NCBI RefSeq assembly: GCF_013364155.1
Contig: NZ_CP054916.1
Coordinates: forward strand, 1,302,001 to 1,366,000
Origin: Streptomyces sp. NA02950
GTDB lineage: Bacteria > Actinomycetota > Actinomycetes > Streptomycetales > Streptomycetaceae
DNA: 64,000 bases
Direction: 5' to 3'
Made by a program: the position numbers and the translations under genes. The notes under the pieces were generated by a model, which ran no database searches, was not told the origin of the DNA, and saw only the letters and a program-made list of their open reading frames with translations. This document shows, piece by piece, positions 30,590 to 45,500 of this stretch. Each line of letters opens with the position of its first letter. Within the stretch, counting starts at the first letter, position 1.

Positions 30590-33500
30590 ATGACGTCTTC
30601 GAGGAAAAGCCGTGCCTCCGCCCTGCCGGAGGAGTTGCAGGAGGCCCTGCGCCGTCGGCTGGCGGGCCGGGCCGGACGCACCGAGACGATCCCCCGCGCG
30701 GACCGCACCCGGCCGCTTCCGCTGTCCTTCGCGCAGACGCGCCTGTGGTTCCTGCACACCCTCCAGCCGGACGAGGCGGGGTACAACAGCGCGGTGGCGC
30801 TGCGGCTGACCGGCGTCCTGGACCGCCCGGCGCTCTCCCGGGCGCTGGACGCCCTGATGGCGCGGCACGAGGCGCTGCGGACCGTGTTCGAGGACACCGG
30901 CGGCCGTCCCACGCAGGTGGTGTGTCCGCCCGCTCCGCTGCCACTGGCGTCGGCGGCCCTCGGCGACACCGAGGACGGTACGGCGGAGCTGGACCGGCTG
31001 CTGCTCCAGGAGTACGCGCGCCCGTTCGACCTGCGGACCGGACCCCTGGTGCGGGCGCTGCTGATACGGGTGGCCGACGAGGAACACGTGCTGCTGCTGA
31101 CGGCCCATCATATCGTCACCGACGGCTGGTCGATGGGGGTGCTCACCGATGAGCTGTGCGCCCTGTACGGCGCCGCGGCCACGCCCGGGGAGCCGGGTCC
31201 GCTGCCGCCGGTGCCGGTGCAGTACCCGGACTTCGCGGTGTGGCAGCGGGAGCGGCTGTCCGGGGCGGCGCTGGAGCGTCAGCTCGGCTACTGGACGGAG
31301 CGGCTGAAGGACGTCGTGCCGCTGGAGCTGCCCACCGACCGGCCGCGGCCCGGGTTACGCTCCTCGGCGGGCGCGGTGCACACCTTCACCGTGTCCGCGG
31401 CCACCACGGCCCGGCTGCGGGAGCTGGCCGCCCGGCGCCGCACCACCCTCTTCAGCGCGCTGGTGGCGGTCTGCCAGGGGCTGTTCGCCCGCTGGTCGGG
31501 GCAGGACGACATCGCGATCGGCACCGTCACCTCCGGGCGGAGCCGTACCGAACTGGAGCGCGCCGTCGGCTTCTTCGTCAACACGGTGGTGCTGCGGTCG
31601 GCGGTGGACACCGCGCGCTCGTTCCATGAACTCCTCGATGACGCGGCCGCCCTGGTGCTGGACGCCTTCGCCCACGACGAGACGCCGTTCGAGCGGCTGG
31701 TGGAGGCGGTGGGCGCGCGTCGGGACGCGGGCCGCAATCCGCTGTTCGACGTGATGGTGCTGCTGCACGGCAACCCCGGGAGCACGCCCCGGCCGGCCGG
31801 GCTGACGGCGGAGAGCGTCGATGTCCCCCGCAGGTCCTCGACCTTCGACCTCAGTGTGGAGTTCGTGGCGGACGGGGCGGAGCTGCGCGGCCTGCTGGAG
31901 TACAGCACCGAGCTGTTCGACGCGCAGACCGTCGAGCGGATGGCGGGGCATCTGCTGACCCTGCTCGACGGGGTGACGTCCGAGCCGGAGCGTCCTGTGC
32001 GGGAGCTGCCGCTGCTGACCGGCGCGGAGCGGCGGCGGATGGCGGAGGCCGGGCGCGGCCCCGTCCGAAGCGTCGGACCGGCCACGTTCCCGGCGCTGTT
32101 CGAGGCACAGGCGGCCCGTACCCCGGAGAACACCGCGCTGGTCGCCGGGAACACGGTGCACACCTTCGCGGAGCTGAACGCGGCCGCCAACCGGCTGGCG
32201 CACCACCTGATCGCGCGGGGAGTGGGTCCCGAGCGGGTCGTGGGGGTGCGGCTGCCGCGCACCGCCGACATGGTGGTGGCGATCCTGGCCGTGCTCAAGG
32301 CCGGCGGCGTCCATCTGCCGCTGGACCCCGAACTCCCGGACGAGCGGCTGGCGTTCCTGGTGTCCGACGCCGAACCGGCGCTGGTGCTCGACGAGGCGGC
32401 GCTGCGCTCGGTGCCCGCCACCGCGCCGGTGACCGACCCCACGGACACCGACCGGACCGCGGCCCTGCACCGGGACAACGCGGCCTACGTCATCTACACC
32501 TCGGGGTCGACGGGCCGCCCCAAGGGGGTGGCCGTGCCCCACCGGGCGATGGTGAATCTGCTGGTCAACCACCGCCACGGACTGGTGGCCGAGGCCGGTG
32601 GCGGACGGCTGCGCGCCGCGCTGACCGCCTCGTTCTCCTTCGACACCTCGCTGGAGGGGCTGCTGCTGATGGCCGACGGCCATGAGCTGCACCTCATCGA
32701 CGAGGCCACCCGGCTCGACCCGGCCGCCCTGGTCGGCCGGGTCACCGAGCAGCGGATCGACTTCCTGGATCTCACCCCCTCCTATCTGCGGCAGCTCCTT
32801 CCGGCCGGGCTGCTCACCGGTGGCCACCACCGCCCCCGGGTGCTGATGCTGGGCGGCGAGGCCGTCGGCCAGACCCTGTGGCGGGAGCTGGCCGGGGCGG
32901 ACGGCACCACCGCGTACAACTTCTACGGTCCGACCGAGTGCACGGTCGACGCGCTCTCCGCCCGCATCACGGGCGACGGGCGGCCGGTGGTGGGCCGGCC
33001 GCTGGGCAATCTGCGCGCCCAGGTGCTGGACGCCCGGCTCCGGCCGGTGCCGGTGGGTGTGGCGGGTGAGCTGTATCTGTCCGGTGAGCAGCTGGCGCGC
33101 GGCTATGTGCGCCGCCCCGGGCTGACCGCCGAGCGCTTCGTGGCCGACCCGTACGGCCCGCCGGGGAGCCGGATGTACCGCACCGGCGATCTGGCCCGCT
33201 GGACCGCCGACGGGGAGCTGGACTACCTGGGCCGGGTGGACGACCAGGTGAAGATCCGCGGCCATCGCGTCGAACCGGGCGAGATCGAGGCGGCGTTGCT
33301 CGATCTGCCGTCCGTCGCCGAGGCGGCCGTCGTCGCGGTGGCCGACGACCGCGGCCACACCCGGCTGGCCGCGTACTACGTCCCCGCCGCCGGTGGTGAG
33401 CCCCCGGCCGTCGCCGAACTGCGGGCCGCCCTGGGGCGGACCCTGCCGGGCCATATGGTCCCGGGGGTGTTCACCGCCCTGGACACGATGCCCCTGACCA

Positions 33501-36500
33501 CCAGCGGCAAACTGGACCGGCGGGCACTGCCCGCCCCGCAGGCCGAAGCGGACCGGCGGGAGCACGGCTATGTGCCGCCGCGCACCCCGGTGGAGAAGGA
33601 GCTCGCACGGATCTGGGCCGAGGTGCTCGGCGCCGGGCCGGTGGGCGCCACGGACAACTTCTTCGAGCTCGGCGGCGATTCGATCCTCAGCATCCAGACG
33701 GTCTCCCGGGCCCGTCAGGCCGGGCTGCGGCTCACCTCGCGGGACATCTTCCTCCACCAGACCGTGGCCGACCTGGCCGCCGCGGTGGCCGAGCGCACCG
33801 CGCCCGACACCACCGCAGCGCACCCGGACGACACCGCTTCGGCGCCGCTGACCCCGATCCAGCACTGGTTCTTCGCCACCCACGGCCCGCTGCGCCACTT
33901 CACCATGTCGATGGTGGTCGAGCTGCCCCACGACCTGGACGAGAGCGCGCTCACGGCAGCCCTGGAGGCCGTGGCCGCCCATCACCCGGCCCTGCGCACC
34001 CGGTTCACCGCCACCGACGGCACGTGGCGGCAGCGGGCCGAGGATGCCCTGGCCGGGCCGTGCCTGCGCCGTCACGACCTGTCGGCACTGAGCGGCGAGG
34101 CGGAGCGCGCCGCGGCGGAGGCGGCGGCGGAGGCCGCGCGCGCCGAACTCGACCTGTCCGAGGGTGTGTTGCTGCGGGCCGCGCTGCTGCTGCGCGGGGC
34201 GGGAGCCCGGCCGCGGCTGTTCCTCACCGCGCACCATCTGGCCGTGGACAGCGTCTCGTGGCGCATCCTGCTCGGCGATCTGGAGAGCGCCTACCGGCAG
34301 GCCGCCGCCGGGGAGCCGGTGCGGCTGGAACCGGCCGGAACCCCCTTCACCCGCTGGGCCCACCGGCTGAACGCCCGGGTGCGCGACGGCGGACTGGACG
34401 GCGATCTGGCGTACTGGGAGGGCGTCGGGCGGACCGGCGGCGACCCGCTGCCGGTGGACCTCCCGGGCCGGGCGACCGCGGGCTCCACCCGTACCGTGCG
34501 GGTGCGGCTGGACCGGGACACCACCGACGCGCTGCTGCGCCGGGTGCCCGGGGTGTACCGCACCCAGGTCAACGACGTGCTGATGAGCGCGCTCGGACGG
34601 GTGCTGGGCGACTGGACGCGCGGCGACCGGGTGCTGGTGGCGATGGAGGGCCACGGCCGGGAGGAGATCGACGACACCGTCGATCTGTCGCGTACCGTCG
34701 GCTGGTTCACCACCCAGTACCCGGTGGCGCTCACCCTGCCCGGGCACGACTGGGGCACGGTGCTGAAATCCGTGAAGGAGCAGTTGCGCGCCCTGCCGCA
34801 CCGGGGGCTCAGCTTCGAGGCGCTGGCCCACCTCAGCGCTCCGGACTCCCCCGCCCGTGCGCTGCGCGACCTGCCGCTGCCCGAGGTGTGCTTCAACTAC
34901 CACGGGCAGTGGGACTCCACGGGGGACGAGAACGGGTTCACCCTCACCGGCGAGACCCTGGGGCGGGACCTCGCCGCCGATGAGCCGTCCACCTACGCGC
35001 TCGATGTGTCCGGGCTGGTGGCCGACGGCGAACTGGAGCTGACCTGGCTCTACTCCGACCGGGTGCACCACGGCTCCACGGTACGGCGGCTGGCCGACGC
35101 CATGCTCGGCGCGCTGCGGGAGATCGTGTGGCACTGCGGGCGGCCGGACGCCGGGGGCCGTACCCCCTCGGACTTCCCGCTCGCCCGGCTGGACCAGGCG
35201 GGGGTGGACCGGCTGGCCGGTGACGGCCGGGACACCGAGGACATCTACCCGCTGACGCCCCTTCAGGAGGGCATGCTGTTCCACCGGCTGGTCGGCGGCG
35301 AGGAGGACGTCTACCTCGACCAGGCCACGCTGATCCTGGAAGGGGTGGCCGATCCGCGGGGGTTCGCCGACGCCTGGCAGGAGACGGTGGACCGCACCCC
35401 CGTGCTGCGCGGCGCGGTGGTGTGGCAGGACGTCGAACGGCCGGTGCAGGTCGTCCGCCGGACGGTGACCGTGCCCGTGACCCAGCTGGACTGGCGCGGG
35501 CTGCCCGAGGAGCGGCGCGAGGCCGAGCTGGAGCGGGTCCGGGCCGAGGACCTGGCGCGCGGTGTCGAGCTGGGCACCCCGCCGCTGATGCGGCTGACCC
35601 TGGCCCGGCTGGCCGGCGACCGGCTGGCGCTGATCTGGACCTCGCACCATCTGGTCCTGGACGGCTGGAGCCTGGCGCAGGTGTTCACCGAGGTGTGCGA
35701 ACGGTACGCCGCGGCCGCCCGGGGCGGCCGCCCCGTCCTGCCCGCCCGCCGTCCGTTCCGCGACTACCTCCAGTGGCTGGACGGCCAGGACGGCACGGAG
35801 GCGCGGGAGCACTGGCGGACGCTGCTGGCGGGGTTCACCGCGCCCACCCCGCTGCCCTGGGACCGCAGGCCCCTCGCATCGCACCGGGCCCGGTCCTCCG
35901 CCACCCTGTCGGTGGCGCTCACCCAGGGCGCCTCGGACGAGCTGCGCCGTACCGCGCGGCGCCACGGGCTCACCGTCAACACCCTGGTGCAGGGCGCGTG
36001 GGCGCTGCTGCTGTCCCGTTACAGCGGTGAGGAGGACGTGGTCTTCGGCACCACCGTCTCGGGCCGCCCGGCCGAACTGGCCGGGGTGGAGTCGATGGTG
36101 GGCATGTTCATCAACACGCTGCCCACCCGGGTGCGGGTGGACGGCGCCCGGGACACCGTGGAGTGGCTGCGGGAACTCCAGATGGCCCAGGCCGGTTCGC
36201 GGCGCTACGAGTCGGTCTCGCTGGCCCAGCTGACCGGCTGGAGCGAGGTCCCGGCGGGCAGCCCGCTCTTCGACAGCATGGTGGCCTTCGAGAACTACCC
36301 CTTCGACGACTCCTCGGCGCGCGAGGTGGGCTTGCGGATCGTCGACGTGCGGTCCACCGACGCCACCAACTTCCCGTTGAGCCTGCGGGCGCATCTGTCC
36401 GAACGGCTCGGATTCGACCTCGGCTACGACCCCGGGCTGTTCGACGAGCGGACCGCGGCCGCCCTCGCCGACCGGCTGTGTCTGCTGATGAACCAGCTGG

Positions 36501-39500
36501 CGGCCGATCCGGCCCGTCCGCTGCGGGCGCTGCCGTGGACCACCGGCGGGGAGCGCGAGCGGCTGCTCGGCGAGTGGGCCGGACGGGGCACCGCGTACCG
36601 GCCGTCGCCCGGACGGACCGTGGTGGACCTGTTCGCGGAGCAGGTGGCCCGCACCCCCGACGCCACCGCCGTCACATGTGCCGACGCCTCGCTGTCGTAC
36701 GCCGAACTCGACGCGCGGGCCGGACGGCTGGCCCACCGGCTGGCCGCCGGAGGTGCCGGGCGGGAGCGGTATGTGGCGCTCGCGCTCCCCCGCTCGCTGG
36801 ACCTGGTCGTGGCGATCGTGGCGGTGCTGAAGACGGGCGCGGCGTATCTGCCGGTCGACCCGGACCTGCCCGCCGCCCGGATCGCGCATCTGCTCGCCGA
36901 CGCCGGGCCGGTGCTCGTGGTGACCACCGGTGACGTGGCGCGGCGGTGCGCCGGGGAGGTGCCCCGGCTGTGCCTGGACGACCCGGCGGTGGCCGCCGAC
37001 CTGGCGCGCCGCCCCGCCACCGGCCCGGCCGGGGCCGGGCCGCTGCCGGACAGCCCCGCCTACGCCATCTACACCTCGGGTTCGACCGGGCTGCCCAAGG
37101 GCGTGGTGGTGCCGCACACCAATGTGGTGCGGCTGTTCACCAGCACCCGCGCGTGGTTCTCGTTCCGCGCGGACGACGTGTGGACGATGTTCCACTCGTA
37201 CGCGTTCGACTTCTCGGTCTGGGAGATCTGGGGGCCGCTGCTGCACGGTGGCCGGCTCGTGGTGGTGCCGTACGCCGTCTCGCGCTCCCCGGAGGAGTTC
37301 CTGCGGCTGCTGGCGGACGAGAAGGTGACGGTGCTCAGCCAGACGCCCTCGGCGTTCGCCGCGCTGATGCGCGCCGACGAGGAGCACCCCGGGACCGAAC
37401 TGGCCCTGCGCACGGTGGTGTTCGGCGGTGAGGCCCTGGATCCGCGGCGGCTGGCGGGCTGGTACGCACGCCACGAGGACACCGCGCCGCTGCTGGTCAA
37501 CATGTACGGCATCACCGAGACCACGGTGCATGTCACCTACACCGCACTGGACCGGGAGGGCGCGGCACGCGCCACCGGCAGCGGGATCGGCACCGGTATC
37601 CCCGATCTGCGGGTGTATGTGCTCGACGGTGGTCTGGAACCGGTGCCGCCGGGCGCGGTCGGCGAGCTGTACGTGGCCGGGGCCGGGCTGGCCCGCGGCT
37701 ATCTGCGCCGCCCGGGGCTGACCGCGTCCCGCTTCGTCGCGGACCCGTTCGGGCCGGCGGGCAGCCGGATGTACCGCACGGGCGACCGCGCCCGGTGGAC
37801 CGCGGACGGCACCCTGGAGTACCTGGGCCGGGCCGACCACCAGGTGAAGATCCGTGGTTTCCGGATCGAGCCCGGTGAGATCGAGGCGGCCCTGACCGCA
37901 CGCCCGGACGTGGCCGACGCGGTGGTGATGGTGCGCGAGGACCAGCCGGGAGCACGGCGGTTGGTGGCGTACACGGTGGCGGCCGAGGCGTCCGCGCCGC
38001 CGTCCGGCGCCGCCCTGCGGGAGGCGCTGGGCCGCACCCTGCCCGCGCATATGGTCCCGGCCGCCTATGTCCCGCTGGACGCGTGGCCGCTGACCGCCAA
38101 CGGCAAGCTGGACCGGGCGGCGCTGCCCGCCCCCGGCGCGGACACCTTCGCCACCAGCGGTGAGCGGATCATCCCGCGCACCCCGGCCGAGCGGACCGTG
38201 GCCGCGGTGTGGGCCCAGGTGCTGGGGGCCGGGGAAGTCGGGGCGGAGGACAACTTCTTCGCGCTGGGCGGGGATTCCATCCTGGCCATCCGGGTGGCCT
38301 CGCGGCTGCGGACGGCGTTCGGCGCCGAGGTGTCCCCCCGGGCGCTGTTCACCCATGCCACGGTGGCGGCCCTGGCCGCCGAGCTGACCGCACCGGCCGG
38401 ACCGGCGGCCCAGGGTGCCATCCCGGCCGTGCCGCGCGGCGGCGATCTGCCGCTGTCCTTCGCGCAGGCGCGGCTGTGGTTCCTGGACTCCTTCGACGAC
38501 GACGGCACCGAGTACCTCACCCCGTTCGCGCTGCGGCTGCGCGGCCGGCTGGACACCGCAGCGCTGTGCGCCGCGCTGGACGGGCTGGTGGCCCGGCACG
38601 AACCGCTGCGCACCACCTTCGCCGAGGTGGACGGGCGCGGTGTGCAGCGCATCGGGGATCCGTACCGGGTGGAGCTGCCCGTCCACGACCTCACCGGGCT
38701 GCCCGCGGCCGAGCGCGCGCGGGAGGTCGAACGGCTGCTGGCACGGGAGACGGCCACCCCCGTCGAACTGCGCACCGGTCCGCCGCTGCGGACGTCCCTG
38801 ATCCGGCTGACGGACACCGAGCACATCCTCACCCTGACGATGCACCACATCGTCACGGACGGCTGGTCCACCGCCGTGATCAGCACGGATCTGAGCGAGC
38901 TGTACACGGCCACCGTGGCCGGGCGGAGTCCCGCTCTGCCCGCGCTGCCGATCGGCTACGCCGACTACGCGGCCTGGCAGCGCGATCCGCGCGGCGGCGC
39001 CGCCGCGCTGGAAGCGCAGCTGGACCACTGGCGGGAGCGGCTGGCCGGGCTGGTCCCGCTGGAGCTGCCGACCGACCGACCGCGGCCGCCGGTGCAGACC
39101 CGGAACGGGGCATTGCTGGAGTTCGCCCTCGACGCGGAGCTGGTGGCGCGGCTGCGGGAGACCGGCCGCCGCGCCGACGGCACCCTGTTCACCGCTCTCT
39201 TGGCCACCTGCCAGGTGCTGTTCGCCCGCTGGTCGGGGCAGGAGGACATCACGGTGGGCACGGTGACCTCCGGACGGGAGCGCCCCGAACTGGAGCACCT
39301 GGTCGGCATGTTCGTGCACACGCTGGTGCTGCGGAACCGGGTGCGTTCCGACCGCCCGTTCCGGGAGCTGCTGTCCGAGGTGCGCGCCACGGTGCTGGAC
39401 GCCTTCGCCCACCAGGACGTGCCGTTCGAGCGGATCGTGGACGAGCTCCAGCCGGAGCGGGACACCAGCCGCGGCCCGCTCTTCCAGGTGATGGTGGCGC

Positions 39501-42500
39501 TGCACAACCTGGGCGGCGAGGTACCCCGACTGCCGGGTCTGACCGTGGAGGCGGTCCGGATGCCGGGCCGCACCACGGGCTTCGACCTCGGGATCGACTT
39601 CGTCGAACACGGGGACGCGCTCACCGCGTTCGTGGAGTACAGCACCGATCTGTTCGACACCGCGACCGTGGAGCGGATGTGCCGTCAGCTGCGGCTGCTG
39701 CTGGAGGCGGTGGCGCGGGACCCGGACCGTACGGTGTGCGAGCTGCCGCTGCTCTCGGACACCGAGCGCCACACGGTGCTGGAGGAGTGGAACACCACCG
39801 CGCTCGCGGTGCCGGACACCACCTTCCCGCGGCTCTTCGAGGAGCAGGCGGCCCGGACCCCGCACGCCACCGCGCTGGTGGCCGATGACGCCCGGTACGA
39901 CTTCGCGGAGCTCAACGCCCGTGCCAACCGGCTGGCCCGCCATCTGATCGGCCTCGGCGTCGGCCCCGAGCGGGTGGCCGCCGTCCGGCTGCCGCGCACC
40001 TCCGCGCTGATGGTGGCGCTGCTGGCGGTGCTCAAGGCGGGCGGGACGTATCTGTATCTCGATCCCGAACTGCCCGAGGAGCGGCTGCGGTTCCTGCTCG
40101 AGGACGCGGCGCCCGACGTGGTCCTCACCCCGGAGGCCCTGGCCGCCGCTCCGCTCGACGGGCTGCCCGCCACCGATCCGGACGACGGCGACCGGCCGGC
40201 CCCGCTGCGCCCGGCGCACACCGCGTACCTCAACTACACCTCGGGGTCCACCGGCCGCCCCAAGGGCGTGGCCGTGGAACACCGCCAGCTGGTCAACCTC
40301 TGCCACGACCACCGGGCGGGGCTGGTCGAGCCGCACACCTCCGCGGGCGGCCGCCCGCTGCGTACCGCGCTGACCGCCGCGTTCTCCTTCGACACCTCCT
40401 GGGAGGGCCCGCTGATGCTGGCCCTGGGGCAGGAGGTGCATCTGATCGGCGACACCGAACGGCTCGACCCGGCCGCCCTGGTGGAGCTGGTCGGGGCGCG
40501 CGGTCTGGACTTCCTGGACCTCACCCCCTCCTACCTCCACGAGCTGATGGCCGCCGGGCTGTTCGCCCCGGGCCGCCACCACCCGCGGATCGTCATGGTG
40601 GGCGGCGAGGCCCTGGACCCGGCACTGTGGCGGGAGCTGCGCGCCCTGCCCCACACGGCCGCGTACAACTTCTACGGGCCCACCGAGTGCACCGTGGACG
40701 CGGTGTACGGGCGGCTGGCCGACCTCGGCGACCGGCCGCTCATCGGCCGGCCCGGCCGGAACCTGCGCGCCTATGTGCTCGACGGCGCGCTGCGGCCGGT
40801 ACCGCCCGGGGTGCCGGGCGAACTGCATCTGGCCGGTGCCCAGCTCGCCCGCGGCTACCGCGGCCGCCCCGGGCTCACCGCGGAACGCTTCGTCGCCGAT
40901 CCGTACGGTCCGCCCGGCAGCCGGATGTACCGCACCGGGGACCGGGCGCGCTGGACCGCGGACGGGGCCCTGGAGTTCCTGGGCCGCACCGACGACCAGG
41001 TCAAGATCCGTGGTTTCCGGATCGAACCGGGTGAGGTCGAGTCGGCGCTGCACGACCACCCGGCGATCGAGGACACCGTGGTGGTGGTCCGGGAGGACAC
41101 CGGCCACCGGCGGCTGGTGGCCTATCTGGTGGCCGGGGCGCCCGGGGCGCTGCGCGATCCGGTGGAACTGCGCACCTGGCTCAAGCGGACCCTGCCCGAC
41201 TACATGGTCCCGGCGGCCTTCGTCACCCTCGGGCGGATTCCGCGCACCGACAGCGGGAAGGTGGACCGGCGGGCGCTGCCCGCGCCGCCCGCCCGGCCCG
41301 ACGCGGAGACGTACACCGCGCCGCGCACCCCGGCCGAAACGGAGCTGGCGCGGATCTGGTCGGAGGTGCTGGGCACCCCCCGGGTCGGCGTGGAGGACAA
41401 CTTCTTCGCGCTGGGCGGCGATTCCATCCTCAGCATCCAGATCGTCTCCCGCGCCCGCCAGGCCGGGCTGCGGCTCACCTCCAAGGACATCTTCCGCCAC
41501 CAGACCATCGCCGAACTCGCCGTCGGAGCCCTCTCCATGGCGGCCCCGCGGCCCGCGTCCGCCCCGGCACCGGCCGGTCCGGCGCCGCTCACCCCGATCC
41601 AGCACGGGTATCTGAAGGGACGGCGGCCGGACGGGGCGCACCACTTCACCATGACCCACCGGCTCCGGCTCACCGAGGACCTCGATGTGGCCGCGCTGCG
41701 ACGCGCGGTACGCGCCCTGGTGGCCCACCATCCGGCGCTGCGGACCCGGTTCACCGTCTCCGGCGGGCAGTGGCGGCAGGAGGTGCTGCCCGCGGCACCC
41801 GCCGGGATCTTCGAACGGTACGACCTGGCGGGGCTCGGCGAGGAGGCGCGGGCCGAGGTGGTACGGGAGGCCACCGTCCGGGCCCAGACCGGGCTGGACA
41901 TCGCCGAGGGGGTGGTGGTGCGCGTCCTGCTGTTCACCTCCGGGCACCGGCAGCCGCCCGAACTGCTGCTCACCGCCCACCATCTGGTGGTGGACGGGGT
42001 GTCCTGGCGCATTCTCCTGGGCGACCTGGAGACCGCGTACCGGCAGGCCGCCGAGGGACGCACACCCGAACTCCCCCCGGTGGGCACCGGCTGCGCCCAG
42101 TGGGCGGCCCGGCTGGCGGAGCATGTGCGCTCCGGTGGCTTCGACGGCGAGCTGGCGTACTGGACGCGTACCGCGCGGACACCGGCCGCCACGCTGCCGG
42201 TGGACCGCGAGGGCGTCAACACCCAGGAGAGCGCCGCCACGGTGACCGCCGTCCTCGGCCGGGCCGGGACCGGCGCGCTGCTGCGCGACGTACCCGGGGT
42301 CTACCGCACCCGGATCAACGATGTGCTGCTCAGCGCCCTCGGCCGGACCCTGGCCCGGTGGACCGGCGGGGACACGGTGCTCATCGGGGTGGAGGGCCAC
42401 GGCCGCGAGGACCTGTTCGACGAGGTCGATCTGTCGCGTACGGTCGGCTGGTTCACCGCCGAGTTCCCGCTCGCGCTGACGGTAGCGGCCGACGCGGACT

Positions 42501-45500
42501 GGCGCGACACCCTGCGGTCGGTCAAGGAGCAGCTGCGTGCCGTACCGCAGCGCGGACTGGGCTACGGCGCGCTGCGCCATCTCGCCCCGGACGGGTCCGC
42601 GGCCGACGCGCTGCGCTCCGGCCCCGCGCCGCAGGTCTCCTTCAACTACCACGGCCGGTGGGAGGTGTCCGACGGCGGTGGCGCCGCGTCCGGCCTCTAC
42701 CGCGAGGCGCTGCCGGTGACCGGCCGGGACGCGGCCCCCGGGGAGACCCGCGACTGTCTGCTGGAGATCACCGGGGCGGTCCAGGACGGGCGGCTGGAGC
42801 TGGGCTGGACCTATCCGGCCCGGATGTACGACGAGAAGACCGTGCGCGCGCTGGCCGACGGTGTGATGGCCGCGCTGCGGAAGATCGTCGAGCACTGCGC
42901 CGCGCCCGGGGCGGGCGGCCGCACCCCCTCCGACTTCCCCCTCGCCGGACTGGACCAGCGCCAGGTGGATCTGCTCGCGGGCGACGGCGGCGAGGTCGAG
43001 GACATCTGTCCGCTGACCCCGTTGCAGGCCGGGATGGTCTTCCACGGGCTCGTCGGGAACGGCACCGGCGCCGGCGGCGGCGCGTATGTCGACCAGATGG
43101 CGCTGCGCATCGGCGGGATCACCGATCCGGACGCTTTCGCCGCCGCCTGGCAGGGTGTGGTGGACCGGACCCCGGTGCTGCGCAGCGCGGTGCGCTGGCA
43201 GGGGCTGGCCGCACCGGTGCAGGTGGTGTACCGGGAGGCGGTGCTGCCGGTGGCGCACCACGACTGGCGGGAGCTGTCCCCGGCCGCGCGGGAGGCGGCG
43301 CTGCGGCGGCTGCTGGCCGAGGACCGGGCGGCCGGAATGGAGCTGACGGCGGCTCCGCTGAGCCGGATCGCGGTGGCCCGGCTCTCCGACGACGAGATCA
43401 CCCTGGTGTGGACCTCGCACCATGTGATGCTGGACGGCTGGAGCACCGGCCAGGTCTTCGCCGAGGTGTGCGAGGGCTATGCGGCGCTCGTCGAGGGCCG
43501 CACCCCCCAGCCGCCCGCGCGCCGTCCGTTCCGGGACTTCCTGCACTGGCTGCGCGACCAGGACCAGGAACGGGCCGAGGGCTGGTGGCGGGAGGCGCTG
43601 GCGGGGTTCACCGCCCGCACCCCGCTGCCGTACGACCGGCCGCCCACCCAGGCCCACCGCGCCGACTCGGCCGCGCTGACCCGGCTGGAGCTGAGCGAGG
43701 AGGTGTCGGCGCGGCTGCGGGAGACCGCGCGCGGCCACGGGCTGACCGTCAACACGGTGGTGCAGGGCGCCTGGGCACTGCTGCTGTCCCGCTACGGCGG
43801 GGTGTCCGACGTGGTGTTCGGCACCACCGTCTCGGGCCGCCCGGCCGAACTGCCCGGTGTGGAGACGATGGTGGGCATGTTCATCAACACGGTCCCGACC
43901 AGGGCCGTGGTGGAGGGGGGCCGTGAGGTGGCGGGATGGCTGCGGGAGCTCCAGGAGCACCAGAGCGACTCCCGCCGCTTCGACTTCGTGTCCCTCCCCC
44001 GGATCCAGGGCGTGAGCGCACTGCCGTCCGGCGAGCCGCTCTTCGACAGCATGGTGGTCTTTGAGAACTATCCGTTCGACGAGTCCTCCACGGCCGGGGC
44101 CGGGATCGTCATCCACGAGGTCCGGGCCGAGGACTCCACCAGCTTCCCGCTGTGTCTGCGCGCCTACCTGGGCGACCGGCTCGGCTTCGACATCGCCTAC
44201 GACCCGGCGCTGTTCGACGCGGACACGGCCGAACGGGCGGCAGGCCATCTGCGGACCCTGCTGACCGGGATCGCCGACGGCGCCGGGGGCACCCTGGACG
44301 AACTGGAGCTGCTGACCGGCCCGGAGCGCCGGGCGGCCACGACGGAGTGGAACGCCGCCACCTACCGGCCGCTGCCCGCGGGTGCGCTCGCGGAGCTGTT
44401 CGCCGAACAGGCCGGGCGCACCCCGGAGGCGGTGGCCGTCACCGACGGCGCCACCGTGCTCGACTACCGCGCGCTCGATGACTGGTCGGACCGGCTGGCG
44501 GCGGTACTCGCCGGGTCCGGGGTGCGGGCCGAGGACCGGGTCGGGCTGCTGATGGACCGGTCGGCCGAACTGGTCGTGGCCCAGCTGGCGGTGGTCAAGG
44601 CCGGCGGGGTGTACGTACCGGTGGACGCCCGCGCACCGCGCGAGCGGCGGCAGGCGCTGCTGGAGCGGGTGGGCGCGGCGGTGACGCTGACCGCCGCCGA
44701 CGTGGCGGCCGCACGCGATGCCGAGCGGACCCCGCTGTCCGACCCGGCGCACCCGGACCGGCTGGCGTATGTGATGTTCACGTCCGGGTCGACCGGGGAG
44801 CCGAAGGCGGTGGGGGTGCGCCACCGCGATGTGGTGGCGCTCGCCCGCCACCGCGGCTTCGACGGCGGCGGACACGAACGGGTGCCGCTGCACTCGCCGG
44901 TGGCGTTCGACGCCGCCACCTACGAGGTGTGGGTGCCGCTGCTGCGCGGCGGTCAGGTGGTGGTGGCCCCGCCGGGCGAGATGGACGCCGGGGTGCTGCG
45001 GGCGCTGGTGGCGGAGCACCGGGTGACGGGGGTGTGGCTGACCGCCGGGCTGTTCCGGCTGCTGGCCCAGGACGCCCCGGACTGTTTCGCGGGGCTGCGC
45101 GAGGTGTGGACGGGCGGCGATGTGGTGCCCGCGGCCTCGGTGCGCCGGGTGCTGGCCGCCTGCCCCGGACTGACCGTCGTGGACGGCTACGGGCCGACGG
45201 AGACCACGACGTTCGCCACCTCGTTCGCGATGGCCGGCGCGGCCGGGGTGCCGGAGACGGTGCCGATCGGCCGCCCGCTGGACCACACCCGGGTGTACGT
45301 CCTGGACGCGCGGCTGCGGATCGTGCCCCCGGGTGTGGTCGGGGAACTCTTCGTCGCGGGTGAGGGCGTGGCGCGCGGCTATCTGGGCCAACCGGGCCCG
45401 ACGGCCGCGTCGTTCGTGGCCGATCCGTACGGGCCGCCCGGGGAGCGGATGTACCGCACCGGCGATCTGGCGCGGCGGCGGCCGGACGGCACGGTGGAGT